Origin: Vibrio syngnathi | GTDB taxonomy: Bacteria > Pseudomonadota > Gammaproteobacteria > Enterobacterales > Vibrionaceae | Direction of reading: 5' to 3' | DNA: 64,000 nt | Assembly (NCBI RefSeq): GCF_002119525.1 | Contig: NZ_CP017916.1 | Location: 2,356,001-2,420,000 of the forward strand | Shown here: in pieces, positions 35,543 to 45,290 of the stretch | How positions within the stretch are numbered: position 1 is the first letter of the stretch | How the letters are laid out: each line of letters begins with the position of its first letter | Program-made: the position numbers and the translations under genes | The notes under the pieces: generated by a model | Told to the model about the DNA's origin: nothing | The model's database searches: none | Seen by the model: the letters and a program-made list of their open reading frames with translations, nothing else

Positions 35543-36355
35543 TTAAAACTCGATTAATTGTTTAATTATCGCTTTACGTTCTTCTTTGGAAGCTTTGTTA
35601 AACCAATATTCGAACATTTCAATCTCTTTTACATTATCACCTAAAGAATCAACAACACCATTTCGATTTGCTACAGACCAGTTAATCACAGAGTCTCTTT
35701 GTTCCGTTGGAATTTGTTCAAACCAATATTTTGACATCTCTTGAGCTTGGCTTTGAAGCGCGGGAGCTGCAGCTACAGGTGCCGCTACGGCTACAGGTGC
35801 TGCTACCATCACTGGTTTAGCTGTTACGTTTTTATCACCCGTATTTACGATTGCTTCGATGTAGCCAGCAGGAATAGAAAACGAAATGCTGTTCGCATTT
35901 GAAACTTGGACATCAAAAATTAGATCTTTAAAAGGTGCTTCGTTGAAGATTTCATTAGATACAGGAAATTTCACATACTGTGTTTGAGTACATATATCGC
36001 TGCATGTTTCAGCTGACGCAGCATAAGGTTTTAATGGCACTTTACCTTCAGAACCTTGAACTAAGACAGAGCGATACTCGTTGTAATTTTTAAAGTACTG
36101 AAGCTCCATCGTTATGTATGAATCAGGTACCGCTACAGTACTGTTCGGAGTAACGTAATTTAGCTCTAAAGACGAGTTAACTAGCTGACCTTGTCTAACT
36201 TCAAGCACATCAGGAGACAACGACTCGCCAACGACGATTTGGTAATTTTGCTTACTCTCTATTCTTTTAACGGAATCTGTAAAATCACTATCAGAATCTA
36301 ATGTTGTACATCCAATTAAGAACAAAGGAATCGATGCTAAAACTATTTTTTTCAT
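35543..36355 (-). CDS. putative lipoprotein with C-terminal YWF repeats
   Basis: A 270-residue protein beginning MKKIVLASIPLFLIGCTT with lipobox LIGC, so probably an outer-membrane lipoprotein. The central part (about 40-170) is beta-rich with a CSDICTQ cysteine pair. An Ala/Val/Pro linker (about 183-200) leads to two similar helical units, SKYWFEQIPTEQRDSVINW and EYWFNKASKEERKAIIKQL. No known family is recognised. It lies between the terminator and the porin. Confidence 0.75.
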   Translation of the reverse strand: MKKIVLASIPLFLIGCTTLDSDSDFTDSVKRIESKQNYQIVVGESLSPDVLEVRQGQLVNSSLELNYVTPNSTVAVPDSYITMELQYFKNYNEYRSVLVQGSEGKVPLKPYAASAETCSDICTQTQYVKFPVSNEIFNEAPFKDLIFDVQVSNANSISFSIPAGYIEAIVNTGDKNVTAKPVMVAAPVAVAAPVAAAPALQSQAQEMSKYWFEQIPTEQRDSVINWSVANRNGVVDSLGDNVKEIEMFEYWFNKASKEERKAIIKQLIEF

Positions 36356-36428
36356 ATTAACTACCTCGAGGGTTTCCCCATAATATTATTCGATGCCTTT
36401 TCTTTCTTAGGCTGGACCAGAAATGAAT

Positions 36429-36454
36429 ATGCGCCGACTAACAAGTCAGCGCAT
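36429..36454 (-). terminator. porin 3' inverted repeat
   Basis: ATGCGCCGACT / AGTCAGCGCAT with AACA loop and one mismatch; a plausible weak terminator 26-51 nt past the porin stop, with no long T run on the porin strand. Confidence 0.5.
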
Positions 36455-36479
36455 CTCTTTACTTAAAGCATGGTTTCAA

Positions 36480-37637
36480 TTAGAAACCGTACTCTAGACC
36501 AATACGTGTAACGAACGTATCTGTGTTAGCGATAGAACCTTTATCGTCAGCTTTAATATCACGCTGTGCAATACGGATGTAAGGAACAAAGCCGTTATGA
36601 ACGTACATTAGCTGACCTGAGATCACGCTATCTTCATCATTGTTTTTAACACCAGCAGTTTCAGACTCTAGGTTAGCCGCGTAACCTAGTTTGAAGCCCC
36701 AAGGGCCGTTCCAGTACTGACCAATTACAGAGTATGAAGCCTGTTCAGACTTAGCGCCGCCTTGAACATCTGACTCACCCGCTTTGTAAGCTGCAGAAAT
36801 ACCGAAGCCTGCAGGAAGTGATGCTTCAAAACCGATTAGGTAACCGAATGTATCAGCCATTTCAGCTGAAGTTGCAGCAACCGCTGCAGTCGCATCACCA
36901 AAGTTAATACCTGTACCACACCCAGAACTTACTAAACATGTACCAGCAGCTTTTGCATCCGTACCAGCTTTAAGTTGACGATCTGATTCAGATTCAACAG
37001 CAGCGTGGAAAGTAACTGTATCAGCTAAACGGTAGTGAGCAGCCGCGCCGTAGAAGTAGTTATCTTTAACGCTTGAGTCACCACGACCTGTTGCTAGGTT
37101 GAATGTGAAACCATTCAAGTCAGCAGAATCGTATCGAGCCATATCACCATGACGGTCACGGTTATATTTAACATCGCCGCCCCAGTCCCATACTGCGCCC
37201 AAACCTGGGTTAGCATAAGGCCAGTCAATTACTTCATACATTGGCGTCAACATACGACCAAAACGTACTTTACCCCAGTCACCTTGCAAGCCTAAGAACG
37301 TATCACGGTTACCTAGTGTCGCACCGTCACCGTTTTCACCAACGTAGCCAGATTCGATCTGCATGAATACGTTCACGTTCTCGAACATGTCTTTACTTGC
37401 ACGGAAACCAATTCGAGATTCATTCTCGTAATCGTAACCCGTACCTGTATCAGTTTTTACGCCGTTTTTGGTTTTTTCTGAATCATAGTTAACAACGGAG
37501 ATTGCTGCTACACCGTAAGCCTGAACGTTAAAATCTGAGATAACACCAACTTGAGAAGATTCAGATGCGAATGCTCCTGTTGAAATCATCGCAACTGCAG
37601 CACCAAGTAAAGTACGTTTGAAAATTTTGTTTTCCAT
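36480..37637 (-). CDS. outer-membrane porin (Gram-negative porin family)
   Basis: A 385-residue general porin like Vibrio OmpU/OmpT/OmpL types. The signal peptide ends ...STGAFA-SESS; the repeated amphipathic strands end in the terminal Phe (RIGLEYGF) needed for BamA recognition; and RFGRMLTPMYEVIDW with a Gly-rich constriction loop (GDGATLGNRDTFLG) is present. Two Cys (CLVSSGCGTG) are unusual for such porins and lie in a surface loop. Several Vibrio porins of this family are ToxR-controlled; that it is so here is inference. Confidence 0.9.
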   Translation of the reverse strand: MENKIFKRTLLGAAVAMISTGAFASESSQVGVISDFNVQAYGVAAISVVNYDSEKTKNGVKTDTGTGYDYENESRIGFRASKDMFENVNVFMQIESGYVGENGDGATLGNRDTFLGLQGDWGKVRFGRMLTPMYEVIDWPYANPGLGAVWDWGGDVKYNRDRHGDMARYDSADLNGFTFNLATGRGDSSVKDNYFYGAAAHYRLADTVTFHAAVESESDRQLKAGTDAKAAGTCLVSSGCGTGINFGDATAAVAATSAEMADTFGYLIGFEASLPAGFGISAAYKAGESDVQGGAKSEQASYSVIGQYWNGPWGFKLGYAANLESETAGVKNNDEDSVISGQLMYVHNGFVPYIRIAQRDIKADDKGSIANTDTFVTRIGLEYGF

Positions 37638-37855
37638 GGAATAAAACTCCTAAAAATGGATATAGCTGTTTGAATATTTCCCGCCTAAAGTTGGCCGCCG
37701 TAGAGAGAAATACCTTTTCTTGTTTGAGAACCCTTAAAAACCGAATTCTCGATTTCCTTTCTGGTTATACACATCGTGTGCATCCATGGCATTAAGACTA
37801 ACTTCGCCCTCAAAAAGATCAATGAGAACTTAATTTTCATCTAAAAAAATATGAG
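37638..37855. promoter_or_regulatory. porin promoter region
   Basis: About 218 nt upstream of the porin start (minus strand), A/T-rich near 37640-37700. No clear operator consensus could be assigned by eye. Confidence 0.4.
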
Positions 37856-38092
37856 TTGGTGCAAATTTATCATGTACTTAGTGATCCAGATCTACTAATT
37901 GAAAAATCCGAGAGAACCGACAGCAAAACCCCTAAAAAACAACAACTTAATATAAACACAACCTCTAGAAAATTGATGTCACTCGCATTTAATAAACAAC
38001 CAGAACAACATTTCATTAATGTTGAGCACCATCACTGTCCTGATTTCATAGTTCGTATAGGAACAAATTTATCAACAATTAAAAAGTCATAA
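37856..38092 (+). CDS. hypothetical 78-residue protein (uncertain)
   Basis: A frame starting at TTG (37856), with no clear ribosome-binding site, that codes a hydrophilic protein (VLSDPDLLIEKSE, EHHHCPDFIVR). An intrinsic terminator follows 19 nt after the stop, which is the main support for a transcript here. No family is recognised. Confidence 0.35.
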   Translation: MVQIYHVLSDPDLLIEKSERTDSKTPKKQQLNINTTSRKLMSLAFNKQPEQHFINVEHHHCPDFIVRIGTNLSTIKKS

Positions 38093-38110
38093 TTTTTATA
38101 TCAGAAACAA

Positions 38111-38150
38111 AAAGGCACTCCTTTTAAAGAAGTGCCTTTGAGCTTTTTTT
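38111..38150 (+). terminator. terminator after the 37856 frame
   Basis: AAAGGCACT / AGTGCCTTT around a ~10-nt A/T loop, then GAGC and a T run (CTTTTTTT). Confidence 0.8.
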
Positions 38151-38162
38151 ACCTGTATTTAC

Positions 38163-38285
38163 TTACGAAATAAGGGCTATTAGATCTCCTTCTGTTCTTA
38201 TTTCGATACCTAAATCTTGTGCTTTGGCCAGTTTAGAACCTGCCGCTTCACCAGCAGAATCAGGACATGAGTCGACGTGCTACGG
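38163..38285 (-). pseudogene. ligA: remnant of the C-terminus of a canonical LigA
   Basis: On the minus strand the frame reads AGEAAGSKLAKAQDLGIEIR and then TEGDLIALIS with a stop at 38163, closely matching the E. coli LigA BRCT end (AGEAAGSKLAKAQELGIEV). A +1 shift upstream restores STHVLI before AGEAAG, the expected strand; the shift shows decay. Nothing more of the gene is found between here and the BRCT gene at 38378. Together with position next to zipA this indicates a lost resident ligA. Confidence 0.85.
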
Positions 38286-38377
38286 CTGAAACACTAGATA
38301 TTGACAGCCATCTTATTTTTTGGCTAAGTTTCATTATTCCTCTGTAAACTCTTTATAATCTAATTACTTATCAAAAT

Positions 38378-38956
38378 ATGGATGATGAAATGACAGTCTT
38401 TGATCTTTTAGGTATCAAACCAGGAGATGCGATTAAAGTTGATAACCCTTGGTCCGATAGTGGACCTCGAGACGTTGTCCCTTTGGCACTGTCACGAAAT
38501 GGCATATCTATTCGAGCAATTGATACTCGTTATGGCGATATTCGCTATGTAGGTTCAGAGTGGACTATCTTCATGCACGATGAAAACGTACTGCAACTAC
38601 AAGATTTTCCATACATAAAGCTAAAGTTAGACGAATGGAACTCTCGCAGATTGAAACAAGAAGAAGCTCGTGAGTGTGCAAAGGAAATTTGTCTAGAGGA
38701 AGTGGAGCGTGAATTCGCAACGTTAGATGAGGTTCTAAGTACCATTGATATAGAAAATATGAAGGTTGCTATTACAGGCACACTTCCTATTTCTCGCGCT
38801 AACGCAAAATCTTTGCTAGAGGGTAAAGGTGCCATTGTCATGGGAACTGTTGGTAAGCAAACATCATTTTTGTTTATGGGAAATACAGGACGATATGAAA
38901 TTACTTCTAAAATGAAAAAGGCACATGATTTGGGCGTAAAAATAATCACGCTATAG
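38378..38956 (+). CDS. BRCT-domain protein beside the ligase paralogue
   Basis: A 192-residue protein. The N-terminal ~90 residues form a small beta-rich domain (WSDSGPRDVVPLALS, DIRYVGSEWTIFM), a charged helix spans about 90-125, and residues 127-192 form a BRCT domain (MKVAITGTLPISRANAKSLL, GTVGKQTSFLFMGNTGRYEI, KMKKAHDLGVKIITL). Transcribed toward the ligase paralogue. BRCT domains of this sort bind DNA ends or partner proteins; the role here is unknown. Confidence 0.75.
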   Translation: MDDEMTVFDLLGIKPGDAIKVDNPWSDSGPRDVVPLALSRNGISIRAIDTRYGDIRYVGSEWTIFMHDENVLQLQDFPYIKLKLDEWNSRRLKQEEARECAKEICLEEVEREFATLDEVLSTIDIENMKVAITGTLPISRANAKSLLEGKGAIVMGTVGKQTSFLFMGNTGRYEITSKMKKAHDLGVKIITL

Positions 38957-39117
38957 ATTGATAAGTATGACAATGGCTCTATAGATAGATCATACTTCAA
39001 TAGATATAGAATCTGCTTTTTGTAGATTCTAGCCTTTTGTTATTTCTCATTTATAACTGCCGATCTCAAGTCTATAAAAACTTAGCGATTGGCAGCTAAC
39101 TACATTTGCTACTATCC

Positions 39118-41064
39118 TTAACTTATCAAATCAAGATATTCTTGTTCCGAAATAACCTCGACACCTTTATCTCTAGCGCCATTTATCTTCGTTTCACCGA
39201 CTTTTTCCCCAGCGACTAGATAAGTTGTTTTACTTGTAACTGATTTGCCAACTTTCGCCCCTAGTGATTTAGCATGTTTTTCCATGTCACCGCGCTTCCC
39301 TTGTAGCATTGTGCCAGTAAAAACAATAATCTTCCCTGCTATTGGTGAAGATGAACCCTCTTGTTCTGAATGCTTAGTCGTAATACTTAAGTTAAACCCA
39401 AGACCATAAACTTTTAGAAACTCTTCTTTAATGTTAGCTAAACCTTCAACAATCGCTTCTGCGCTAACTGTCGCAAACCCATCTAACTTAGCAATGCTTT
39501 CTGCGGTAGCGTCAAGCAACTCTAGCAATGAGTAATGTTGAAGAAGCTTCTCGCAATTGCCTCCCCCCAAACGACTTACTCCAAATGCTGAAAGAAAACG
39601 CCAGTCTTCAATTTCAATATCTTTACTTGCCTGTAGTTGATCAGATAGGTTTTTAGATGTCTTATCACCAAACCCATACATTGCAAAATGATGCGGTTTC
39701 AAGTCATATATTTTATGAATATGATTAACTCCGAGATTGACTAGTTTCTCGATGTTTTTAGGGCCAAATCCGTCATTATTGCCCAAGGTTTTGAAAAAAT
39801 GCACCAACGTATTTTCTGTTTGTGCAGGACAGTCACTTTTATTTGGACATACCAAGTGATCGGATTCCCAAAGAAGATGAGACTGACAGCTAGGGCATGA
39901 CTCTGGTATTTGAGGCGGTGCTGGTTTTATCACTTTTTCTATTTTCGGGATCACCAAGCCGCTTCTAACAATTTGAAGTATTGCGCCTGGGCCTACGCCA
40001 TTGGTTTTAACCATGTTGTAATGGTGAACCGTTACCCTACTAATAGTCGCACCACTAATTCGAGTCGGAACTAACTCAGCTACAGGAGTAACTCGACCTG
40101 TTCTGGATGTTTGAGGTGTAACACTAATAACTTCTACTTCTTCTGATTCATCGTTAATTTTGAAGGCTATTTGCCACCGATGAAACTTTCTCGTTGCCCC
40201 CATGTGTTCCTTTATAAGGGGATCAGTAGCTTCCAAAATAACGCCATCGACATCATAACCGACCACATTCCAGATCTTATCAATGGTCTTTTCAAAATCA
40301 ACGATCAAGTCCTCATGACTGCCAATCCAGTCATCAATTAGGCTAAATGGGTAAAATACGCAGGCGCCGTCCTTAATTGCCTCTAGAACTCTTTCATCAA
40401 CGTTTTTTTCTGCAATTATAGCCGCTTGTATGTTTCGTGAATTTTCAAAATATTGACTTAACTTTTCTTCAAAATAAGCTTTGTCGATAACGATCTCACC
40501 AGCGCCTAAGCCTCTATCTCCATTTTTAGCCACTTTTAGGCCGCGTTCAAAAGCTCTCGATACGTCCTGACCTTTTACGCCGTCACCACGTGTGTAAAGC
40601 TTTTCTCCGTCATCAAAAGCAGCATAACCGTCAAGTTTTGGAGTCACTCTAATTTCTATAGCTTTAGTATCAAGGCCTATCTCTACAGCAGCTTTGACGA
40701 TTCTATCTAACCATTTCTTAATTTCTTCTTTTGAATATGCCTTATCTGTAGACAACATCTTCTGCGGTAAAGTCACTGTTTTACCAAGGTTCATTACCTC
40801 GGACTCTACAGAAGTAATATATGGATGATTTGGATTATTTTGAGCAAATGCCTCTCTAAAGGCGTCGTAAAGAGCATCTTCAATTGCAGGAAAACCTGAA
40901 CGATACAAAGCATTCGCAACCTTCAGTAAACCTAGAAGTTCATCTTCACTCAGCTTATCAATACTTCCATTGCTAATTGCAACTTCTAACGTATTTAAAT
41001 CAACATCTACTTCCAGATCTCGAATTGTGGAGAGTTGATTATTGTTAAACTTAAATTCTGTCAT
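39118..41064 (-). CDS. divergent NAD+-dependent DNA ligase paralogue
   Basis: A 648-residue LigA-type ligase: Ia-like N-terminus (YRSGFPAIEDALYDAF), adenylation site TPKLDGYA (KxDG) with TRGDG, motif III AGEIVID (Glu kept, preceding Arg replaced), motif V WQIAFKI (Lys kept), OB domain TSRTGRVTPVAEL, Cys4 zinc finger (CPSC...CPNKSDCPAQ), HhH repeats and BRCT. At motif IV, YDVDGVILEA replaces the DIDGVVIKV of E. coli LigA, so the conserved Lys (Lys290) is Glu; the NPRNAAAGSLR block is NSRNIQAAIIAEK. It lies where LigA should follow zipA. Nick sealing is uncertain. Confidence 0.85.
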   Translation of the reverse strand: MTEFKFNNNQLSTIRDLEVDVDLNTLEVAISNGSIDKLSEDELLGLLKVANALYRSGFPAIEDALYDAFREAFAQNNPNHPYITSVESEVMNLGKTVTLPQKMLSTDKAYSKEEIKKWLDRIVKAAVEIGLDTKAIEIRVTPKLDGYAAFDDGEKLYTRGDGVKGQDVSRAFERGLKVAKNGDRGLGAGEIVIDKAYFEEKLSQYFENSRNIQAAIIAEKNVDERVLEAIKDGACVFYPFSLIDDWIGSHEDLIVDFEKTIDKIWNVVGYDVDGVILEATDPLIKEHMGATRKFHRWQIAFKINDESEEVEVISVTPQTSRTGRVTPVAELVPTRISGATISRVTVHHYNMVKTNGVGPGAILQIVRSGLVIPKIEKVIKPAPPQIPESCPSCQSHLLWESDHLVCPNKSDCPAQTENTLVHFFKTLGNNDGFGPKNIEKLVNLGVNHIHKIYDLKPHHFAMYGFGDKTSKNLSDQLQASKDIEIEDWRFLSAFGVSRLGGGNCEKLLQHYSLLELLDATAESIAKLDGFATVSAEAIVEGLANIKEEFLKVYGLGFNLSITTKHSEQEGSSSPIAGKIIVFTGTMLQGKRGDMEKHAKSLGAKVGKSVTSKTTYLVAGEKVGETKINGARDKGVEVISEQEYLDLIS

Positions 41065-41182
41065 TATCTACTACCAATCGGTTCTTTGTTCTGTTGTAGA
41101 AATTAGCCCAACATCACATGCTAATTTCTAGGGATGGATCAACTTAGTAAGTAAAGCATTCTCTGTCGTGATTGAAATATCA

Positions 41183-41208
41183 AAAAGGGCTCCCTTAGGA
41201 GCCCTTTT
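41183..41208. terminator. zipA terminator
   Basis: AAAAGGGCTCC / GGAGCCCTTTT with CTTA loop; symmetrical, so works in both directions. It separates zipA from the ligase paralogue. Confidence 0.88.
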
Positions 41209-41246
41209 CTATAAATATAGATTATTTACAAGGCTAAACAATACGG

Positions 41247-42383
41247 CTAGGCGTTAGCTGACGTCATAAAGTCTCGGATTTGCTTACGGTAGTCAGACAA
41301 ACGGTTTGGCGTCATTAAATTACGTGACTCATCCAATACGTTTCCGCCCATATCATCGGCAATTTTCTGTGCAGCACTCAACATCACATTGAAGTTTTGA
41401 TCAGCTTGACCATAACAAGGCAACGTCATGAAGAACGAAATACCTTTGGTGGTAAAGTCAGCAGGATCGTCATGTTCTAGTGTTCCTGGCTGCATCATAT
41501 TTGCCACGCTGAAAATAACTTTTGGCTCATCGCTCGCTTGTGCAAAGCAGTGGTAAATAGACATTTCACCATAAGCTAAGCCGTTGTTCTCCATGCTACG
41601 GAAAAGTTCAGTACCCACAAATGGGATCTCACCAGCACAGTGAACATTAAGAACAATGACATCAAGGCCAAGATCTTCATCTGAGCTGTTTTTGTCATCT
41701 AGCTTCGCAGCTTCATCCAACTTAGTTCCGCCAGCTAAATTTGCTTCTTCTGCCAAATTAGCAGCTTTATCTAACTTAGTTTCTTCAACCGAAATGCCAC
41801 TTTGTGCAGCAACCACTTCTTTCCCAATAAATGGCTCGCTTGGCGTTAAGCCTTCGCTAGAAAGCAGTGGGTCAGTGACCGCATCAGAGGCTTCTTCAAA
41901 CGAACCGTACTGCTCTTTGAAGCCTGCGTGATTTTCTTTTTGCTCATCAGTCAACTCAAAGCTAGGAACTTCAGGTTCAACAACCTTCTCTTCTTTAAGC
42001 ACCTCAAGTTCGTCTTCAACTTTGATCGGGTCTTCAACACTGAAAGAAGGAAGATCATTCAATTCTATTTCGTCTTCGTGAGCTTCTTTTACTTGTGGCG
42101 CTGTTAATGGATCTGAGTCAATCAGCGGATCAGTTGCAGACGGTGAGACAGCAAAATCCGGTTCTTTGCGCTCTTTTCGGATTATCTCAAAATCATCCTC
42201 TGGAGCGAATGAACGGTTTGGCAGCGTTTCAGCTTCATCTAAGCTGTCGTTATCAAGCTTACCAAGCGGTTTATCTCCAAACTTTGCTTTCCCTTCTTTC
42301 TTACTCGTCCATAGACCATGGAACAATAATGCGGCGATAGCTAATGCGCCAACAATAATGAGTACAAATCGCAATTCCTGCAT
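41247..42383 (-). CDS. zipA: cell division protein ZipA
   Basis: ZipA anchors FtsZ to the inner membrane at the division site. One N-terminal membrane span (residues 4-24, [21 protein letters not shown]) leads to a long acidic, low-complexity linker (about 30-240) and a C-terminal FtsZ-binding domain (about 245-378) with [18 protein letters not shown] and [18 protein letters not shown]. 378 residues, compared with 328 in E. coli; the excess is linker. Divergent from cysZ, as usual. Confidence 0.95.
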   Translation of the reverse strand: MQELRFVLIIVGALAIAALLFHGLWTSKKEGKAKFGDKPLGKLDNDSLDEAETLPNRSFAPEDDFEIIRKERKEPDFAVSPSATDPLIDSDPLTAPQVKEAHEDEIELNDLPSFSVEDPIKVEDELEVLKEEKVVEPEVPSFELTDEQKENHAGFKEQYGSFEEASDAVTDPLLSSEGLTPSEPFIGKEVVAAQSGISVEETKLDKAANLAEEANLAGGTKLDEAAKLDDKNSSDEDLGLDVIVLNVHCAGEIPFVGTELFRSMENNGLAYGEMSIYHCFAQASDEPKVIFSVANMMQPGTLEHDDPADFTTKGISFFMTLPCYGQADQNFNVMLSAAQKIADDMGGNVLDESRNLMTPNRLSDYRKQIRDFMTSANA

Positions 42384-42612
42384 TTTTCGCTCTCAGCTTT
42401 CTTAGTCAACTAGCTATAAACACGCTGTCACTAAGTTAGGTTAATTTGGCTAATCTCACTACTCTATCAAAAGTAGCCACTGTTTTAGAACCACTTAATA
42501 CAATTAGTTGATTACTTGGTGTGATTTTCACCACGCTTTTTTTCTTAATTTCGGTCGAGTACACTAGAGATGTTTGCTATTTAACCAAATTCACATGTGA
42601 CCCAATTTAAAT

Positions 42613-43371
42613 ATGACTATTGAATCTGTTCCTCGCTCTGGCTTTGGCTATTTTATTTTCGGAATAAAAATTGCCTTATCGCCGAGTATCCGTAAGTTTG
42701 TACTGCTTCCTCTTATCGCAAATGTGTTACTCGTTGGTGGTGCTTTGTTTTATATCTTCTCCAACTTAAATACTTGGATTGAAGGCTGGATTGGTGCATT
42801 ACCAAGTTTCTTGTCGTGGTTGTCATACATTTTATGGCCACTACTTGTGTTAACCGTTTTGGCCACGTTTTCGTATTTCTTCAGTACACTCGCTAACTTT
42901 ATTGCCGCACCTTTCAACGGATTACTCGCGGAAAAAGTCGAAGAACTGCTGAGTGGTAAAAAAGTCAATGATGATGGTTTACTGGATGTACTTAAAGACA
43001 CCCCTCGTATTTTAGCAAGAGAATGGCGCAAGCTTGTCTATATCCTGCCAAAAGCGATCGGTTTGTTCCTACTTTTGTTAATTCCAGCGCTAGGCCAAAC
43101 TGTTGCACCGTTTTTATGGTTCATTTTCACTGCATGGATGTTAGCGATTCAGTACGCTGACTACCCATTCGATAACCATAAAATCAAATTTGATGACGTG
43201 AGAAATAATTTGAAACAAAAACAAAGCAAGAGCTACAGCTTTGGCGCACTTGTCTCTGTATTCACCACAATTCCGATTTTAAACCTAATCGTAATGCCAA
43301 TTGCCGTCTGCGGCGCTACTGCGATGTGGGTTGCAGAGTTTAAAGACCAAGCCCTACGTTCTCGTCTATAG
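42613..43371 (+). CDS. cysZ: sulfate transporter CysZ
   Basis: CysZ is an inner-membrane protein for sulfate uptake in cysteine synthesis. 252 residues, four to five hydrophobic segments. Signatures include SGFGYFIFGIKIALSPSIRKFVLLPL at the N-terminus (core SGFGYFIFGIKIAL), FIAAPFNGLLAEKVEELLSG, and AIQYADYPFDNH. It stands divergent from zipA and upstream of cysK with an intergenic promoter region. Confidence 0.95.
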   Translation: MTIESVPRSGFGYFIFGIKIALSPSIRKFVLLPLIANVLLVGGALFYIFSNLNTWIEGWIGALPSFLSWLSYILWPLLVLTVLATFSYFFSTLANFIAAPFNGLLAEKVEELLSGKKVNDDGLLDVLKDTPRILAREWRKLVYILPKAIGLFLLLLIPALGQTVAPFLWFIFTAWMLAIQYADYPFDNHKIKFDDVRNNLKQKQSKSYSFGALVSVFTTIPILNLIVMPIAVCGATAMWVAEFKDQALRSRL

Positions 43372-43607
43372 CTATAGACGATAGCTCTACAGCTTGCTCT
43401 AACAACGCCTATCTTTTTGAAGTTCTGATTTCAATAAAGATAGGCGTGAATCCTGCGACATCTCTATATGATATAACTTTTTAATCCTTTTACCTTTTTT
43501 TCAACTTGTTTAATCTAAATTCAAGCTAAACAAACATCGAAAGACACTAGACGGTAAATTGGTAGATATACTACGTTTAGTTCTGTCATTAAATGAAGGA
43601 ATATCGC

Positions 43608-44576
43608 ATGAGCAAGATCTACGAAGACAACACCCTAACGATTGGTAATACACCTCTAGTCCGCCTAAACAAAGTAAGCAAAGGTAACGTCCTAGCTAAG
43701 ATCGAAGCTCGTAACCCAAGCTTCAGCGTTAAGTGTCGTATCGGTTCAAACATGATCTGGGAAGCAGAAAAAGCAGGTACGCTTAAGCCAGGTATCGAGC
43801 TTGTTGAGCCTACCAGTGGTAATACCGGTGTTGCTCTTGCATTCGTAGCTGCAGCGCGCGGTTACAAGCTAACACTAACAATGCCTGAATCAATGAGCTT
43901 GGAGCGTCGTAAGCTACTTAAAGCACTAGGCGCAAACCTAGTACTCACTGAAGCACCAAAAGGCATGAACGGCGCAATTGCTAAAGCCGAAGAGATTGTG
44001 GCTTCAGACCCAGAAAAATACCTACTACTACAGCAGTTCAACAACCCAGCAAACCCACAGATTCACGAACAGACAACTGGTCCTGAAATTTGGGAAGCAA
44101 CAGATGGCGAGATCGATGTGTTTGTAGCTGGTGTAGGTACGGGTGGCACCATCACTGGAACAAGTCGTTACATTAAAGGTGAAAAAGGCAAAGCCATCAC
44201 TTCTGTAGCCGTTGAACCAGCAGAATCTCCAGTGATTGCGCAGGCACTTGCCGGTGAAGAAATCAAACCAGCACCACACAAAATCCAAGGTATTGGCGCA
44301 GGTTTCATTCCTGGCAACCTAGATTTAGACATTATTGACCGCGTAGAGTCAGTAACTTCTGAAGAAGCAATTGAGATGGCTCAACGCCTAATGAAAGAAG
44401 AAGGTATCCTAGCGGGCATCTCATCTGGCGCAGCAGTAGTAGCAGCAAACAGAATTTCGGAACTGCCTGAATTTGCAGGAAAAACTATCGTTACTGTACT
44501 GCCAAGCTCGGGCGAACGTTACCTTAGTACTGCCCTATTTGCTGGTATCTTTACGGAAAAAGAGAACCAACAATAA
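43608..44576 (+). CDS. cysK: cysteine synthase A
   Basis: O-acetylserine sulfhydrylase, the last step of cysteine synthesis, PLP-dependent. The start is the ATG at 43608 with AAGGA before it; 322 residues, one less than E. coli CysK. The PLP lysine is in [14 protein letters not shown], the substrate loop is [10 protein letters not shown], and the phosphate-binding loop is [10 protein letters not shown]. Located after cysZ, with a terminator following. Confidence 0.97.
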   Translation: MSKIYEDNTLTIGNTPLVRLNKVSKGNVLAKIEARNPSFSVKCRIGSNMIWEAEKAGTLKPGIELVEPTSGNTGVALAFVAAARGYKLTLTMPESMSLERRKLLKALGANLVLTEAPKGMNGAIAKAEEIVASDPEKYLLLQQFNNPANPQIHEQTTGPEIWEATDGEIDVFVAGVGTGGTITGTSRYIKGEKGKAITSVAVEPAESPVIAQALAGEEIKPAPHKIQGIGAGFIPGNLDLDIIDRVESVTSEEAIEMAQRLMKEEGILAGISSGAAVVAANRISELPEFAGKTIVTVLPSSGERYLSTALFAGIFTEKENQQ

Positions 44577-44602
44577 TATGTGGTCAAATCAATTTTTCGT
44601 CC

Positions 44603-44629
44603 AAAAAAGCCCCATTTAGGGGCTTTTTT
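44603..44629 (+). terminator. cysK terminator
   Basis: AAAAAAGCCCC ATTTA GGGGCTTTTTT, a strong rho-independent terminator. Confidence 0.95.
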
Positions 44630-44879
44630 GTTGATCCCTGCCTCACCTTTGGTAATATCGGGTCTGTTTTATTTTTCGCTTCAAAATAAAAGAAGCAATA
44701 AACAAATTCTGAAAGTCATGAGTACTCAACAAAAGACGACCATGGCTGGATAAAAATTTATAACCAGTCTAAGTTCTAACACGAACATGGCGTACTAGCC
44801 TCTAGCGCATTTGAGCTAAAGCAGTTAAGCTAAATCTGGTTACAAACTTACAAAAAATAAATTAATTGGGGTATATAAA
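44630..44879. promoter_or_regulatory. ptsHI-crr promoter region
   Basis: About 250 nt between the cysK terminator and ptsH; non-coding. It must hold the pts promoter. No CRP site of good consensus was found by eye. Confidence 0.4.
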
Positions 44880-45137
44880 ATGTACGAGAAGCAAGTAGAA
44901 ATCACAGCAGAAAACGGTCTTCACACTCGTCCAGCTGCACAGTTTGTTAAAGAAGCAAAATCTTTCGACGCTGACATCACAGTGACTTCTAACGGCAAAA
45001 GCGCTAGCGCGAAAAGCCTGTTCAAACTACAAACTTTAGGCCTAGTAAAAGGTACTAAGGTTACTATTTCAGCTGAAGGCCCTCAAGCTCAGCAAGCTGT
45101 AGACCACTTAGTTGCTCTTATGGATCAACTACACTAA
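44880..45137 (+). CDS. ptsH: phosphocarrier protein HPr
   Basis: HPr passes phosphate from enzyme I to the sugar-specific EIIA proteins. 85 residues as in E. coli. The active His15 is in [12 protein letters not shown] and the Ser46 region reads [14 protein letters not shown]. It is the first gene of the ptsH-ptsI-crr unit. Confidence 0.98.
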   Translation: MYEKQVEITAENGLHTRPAAQFVKEAKSFDADITVTSNGKSASAKSLFKLQTLGLVKGTKVTISAEGPQAQQAVDHLVALMDQLH

Positions 45138-45290
45138 TACGGTCTCCTTCTTTCAAAGCCATTTTGCATAGCAAAGTGGCTTTGTTCGAAATAGATAGCA
45201 ATTCGAAATAGATAGCAATAAGCGCGACATTAGTCGACGACTTAAAGTCACACATTCTCCCGTTTACAGTTGAACAACTAAGGTAAGGCT

